Shown here: positions 62,778 through 64,000 of the stretch, in pieces
Layout of the letters: the number at the start of each line of letters is the position of its first letter
Numbering within the stretch: position 1 is the stretch's first letter
Assembly: GCA_003150615.1 (NCBI GenBank)
Contig: QALN01000014.1
Location: 6,971-70,970 of the forward strand
Direction: 5' to 3'
Source: Flavobacteriales bacterium
Lineage (GTDB): Bacteria; Bacteroidota; Bacteroidia; Flavobacteriales; UBA1820
DNA length: 64,000 nucleotides
Translations under genes and position numbers: made by a program
The notes under the pieces: model-generated
Seen by the model: only the letters and a program-made list of their open reading frames with translations
What the model was told of the DNA's origin: nothing
Database searches by the model: none

Positions 62778-63281
62778 TTAATTTATCCGTTCACGGATTT
62801 TACCGAGAGCTTCTCCTAGTTTTTTGTTGATTTTATAACCAAGCTCTCCTAATAAATTGAGCCCGGCAGCCGCCCCGGTTGGAGTTACTACTGTATAACG
62901 CACTTCTACTTCTATTTCCACAATTCCACTTTGTGGCAATACAAAAGTTTCAGTCCCTAGATCACATTTTATCTGCGCAGAATTCATTTTTGCTCCATTT
63001 CCGGTTAATGGTTTGGAGCTTCGTAATGAACCATCCACATATAAGTAAGCTTTAGCCGAGAAAGTCACATCTCCTAATCACTTTGCGCTTTGGGCATTGG
63101 CTTCGGCTACGATTTGAGCAGTCCATATTCCCTTTGATTGTTCTCTTACCCGTATTTCACCGAACACTTCATAAGTTCCCCCGGCTCCTAACCCTTCTGA
63201 AAAGATATAAGACCATTTAATCCTGTCGATCGGGATATTTCGGCGTTCATATCCATTGTTTGAACCGAAGTGTGGTTTATA
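62778..63281 (-). pseudogene. Decayed gene, 5' truncated with an internal stop
   Basis: One frame stays open on both sides of a single TGA (63078-63080). Upstream it reads IKWSYIFSEGLGAGGTYEVF and so on, downstream LGDVTFSAKAYLYVDG to the end KIRERIN. No start codon is found before the first part, so the gene has lost its 5' end. The product looks like a small beta-rich (Ig-like) protein with a helical tail; no family is recognised. A GTG at 63068 could restart translation for the last 96 residues. Confidence 0.55.
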
Positions 63282-63480
63282 TCAATCTGATATATAACTA
63301 ATATATACCATCTGTATCTTTATTTGATACCGTAAAGTTCCCACTTCTTGTTGGTTTTCCAAAATTAATCTCAAGCTACAATCGCTTGTTGTTATCAATA
63401 TTTTTACTCTTAAACTAAACAGCAATCTAATCGCAAACATTTTATAAAGTCCGATTTTCTTTAAGATTTTCGGACATTTT

Positions 63481-63512
63481 ATTGCTGAGCTGGAGGGAAT
63501 ATTGTATCTTTG
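63481..63512 (+). promoter_or_regulatory. Promoter of the AbiEi-like gene
   Basis: TTG at 63482-63484, 20-base spacer and TATCTTTG at 63505-63512, a full -7 match, 20 bases before the start codon. Confidence 0.7.
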
Positions 63513-63532
63513 CACTCAGATTATTAATGATC

Positions 63533-64000
63533 ATGGGAGTAATACTAACAAAAGAGATACGCAATACTATTGAAAGCAATGGGCCAAACAAACTCTATAT
63601 GGTTCACGATTTTGCCTATCTAAATAATGACGGGTTGGTTACTCGTGTCCTTTCCAGATTAGAAAAGGAAGGTGTTCTTATACGCCTCTCGCAAGGCATA
63701 TATTTATATCCGTCACGAAATAAGTTCGGAATACTTCGACCCTCTATAGAGGAAATCGCTTATGCTGTTGCTGAAAAGGATAAAGCACGCATTATTCCCA
63801 GCGGATTGACTGCATTGAACAAATTAGGACTTTCCACACAGGTTACGATGAATGCGGTCTATTTGACAGATGCCGCTGCAAGGGAACTTACTATCGGAAA
63901 CCGTAAAATCATATTCAAGCGCAGCGTACCCCGCAATTTTGCCTATAAGACGGACTTGTTCCCACTTATAGTCGCTGCCATGAAAGAGTTAGGGAAAGAT
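63533..64000 (+). CDS. AbiEi-type antitoxin (DUF6088 family), gene leaves the window
   Basis: The first 156 codons are present. The N-terminal winged helix (LVTRVLSRLEKEGVLIRLSQ, then GIYLYP) and the following ARIIPSGLTALNKLGLSTQV segment match AbiEi/DUF6088 proteins, the antitoxin-regulators of type IV toxin-antitoxin systems, some of which give abortive infection phage defence. A nucleotidyltransferase (AbiEii) gene should follow just outside the window. Very short leader. Confidence 0.85.
   Translation, partial: MGVILTKEIRNTIESNGPNKLYMVHDFAYLNNDGLVTRVLSRLEKEGVLIRLSQGIYLYPSRNKFGILRPSIEEIAYAVAEKDKARIIPSGLTALNKLGLSTQVTMNAVYLTDAAARELTIGNRKIIFKRSVPRNFAYKTDLFPLIVAAMKELGKD

Noticed and set aside
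63282..63515. A 77-codon minus-strand frame (MQRYNIPSSSA) just upstream of the decayed gene.
   Set aside because: It runs across the AbiEi promoter, has no recognisable product and no upstream promoter; its adjacency in frame to the pseudogene appears accidental.

Overview
The window is chromosomal DNA from a Bacteroidales bacterium, most likely Rikenellaceae (Alistipes or a close relative). Four things point there: promoters of the TTTG-N19/20-TAnnTTTG type before many genes; Mfa-type fimbriae and NVEALA peptides with 6-bladed beta-propeller lipoproteins; a methylmalonyl-CoA mutase plus succinyl-CoA transferase propionate module; and a three-gene set (cysteine-synthase-like enzyme, SDR, alpha-oxoamine synthase) that fits sulfonolipid (capnine) synthesis, a trait described in Alistipes. 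The species is an inference; no rRNA is present.

Layout. 1-2.3 kb: end of an M20 dipeptidase, an L,D-transpeptidase, a HAD phosphatase, a CAU-anticodon tRNA. 2.4-9.2 kb: an Nei-like glycosylase, then a TetR-controlled export operon (TolC, HlyD, two ABC-2 permeases, no ATPase), with two copies of a palindromic operator. 9.6-14.4 kb: mscL, an unknown secreted protein, the sulfonolipid operon. 14.6-26.5 kb: an AT-richer island with three repeated units [NVEALA peptide - propeller lipoprotein - thioredoxin-like lipoprotein], one transglutaminase-like lipoprotein, a dedicated signal peptidase I and an O-antigen-ligase/TPR membrane protein. Two of the three thioredoxin genes are broken. 26.5-34.2 kb (minus strand): a MuF-domain polymorphic toxin, immunity genes and a tail of displaced toxin cassettes without starts of their own. 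34.6-42.9 kb: YccF, a coiled-coil protein, HTH/membrane pair, lysS, EamA transporter, a low-GC membrane protein, succinyl-CoA transferase, a sirtuin. 43.0-53.8 kb (minus strand): a six-gene Mfa-type fimbrial operon with a promoter on an invertible segment bounded by perfect 32-bp inverted repeats, next to a tyrosine recombinase; the promoter now points away from the operon (OFF). 54.2-58.8 kb: two tRNAs and mutA-mutB. 58.9-64 kb: an exported Ntn amidase, pirin, GNAT/iron-sulfur pair, a TPR lipoprotein, a decayed gene and the start of an AbiEi-type antitoxin gene.

The strongest candidates for undescribed biology are the NVEALA peptide array with its own signal peptidase and ligase-like protein, and the polymorphic-toxin cassette array with its shared palindromic junction motif and long G/C tracts in the immunity genes. 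The phase-variable fimbrial promoter is a clear, directly readable switch.
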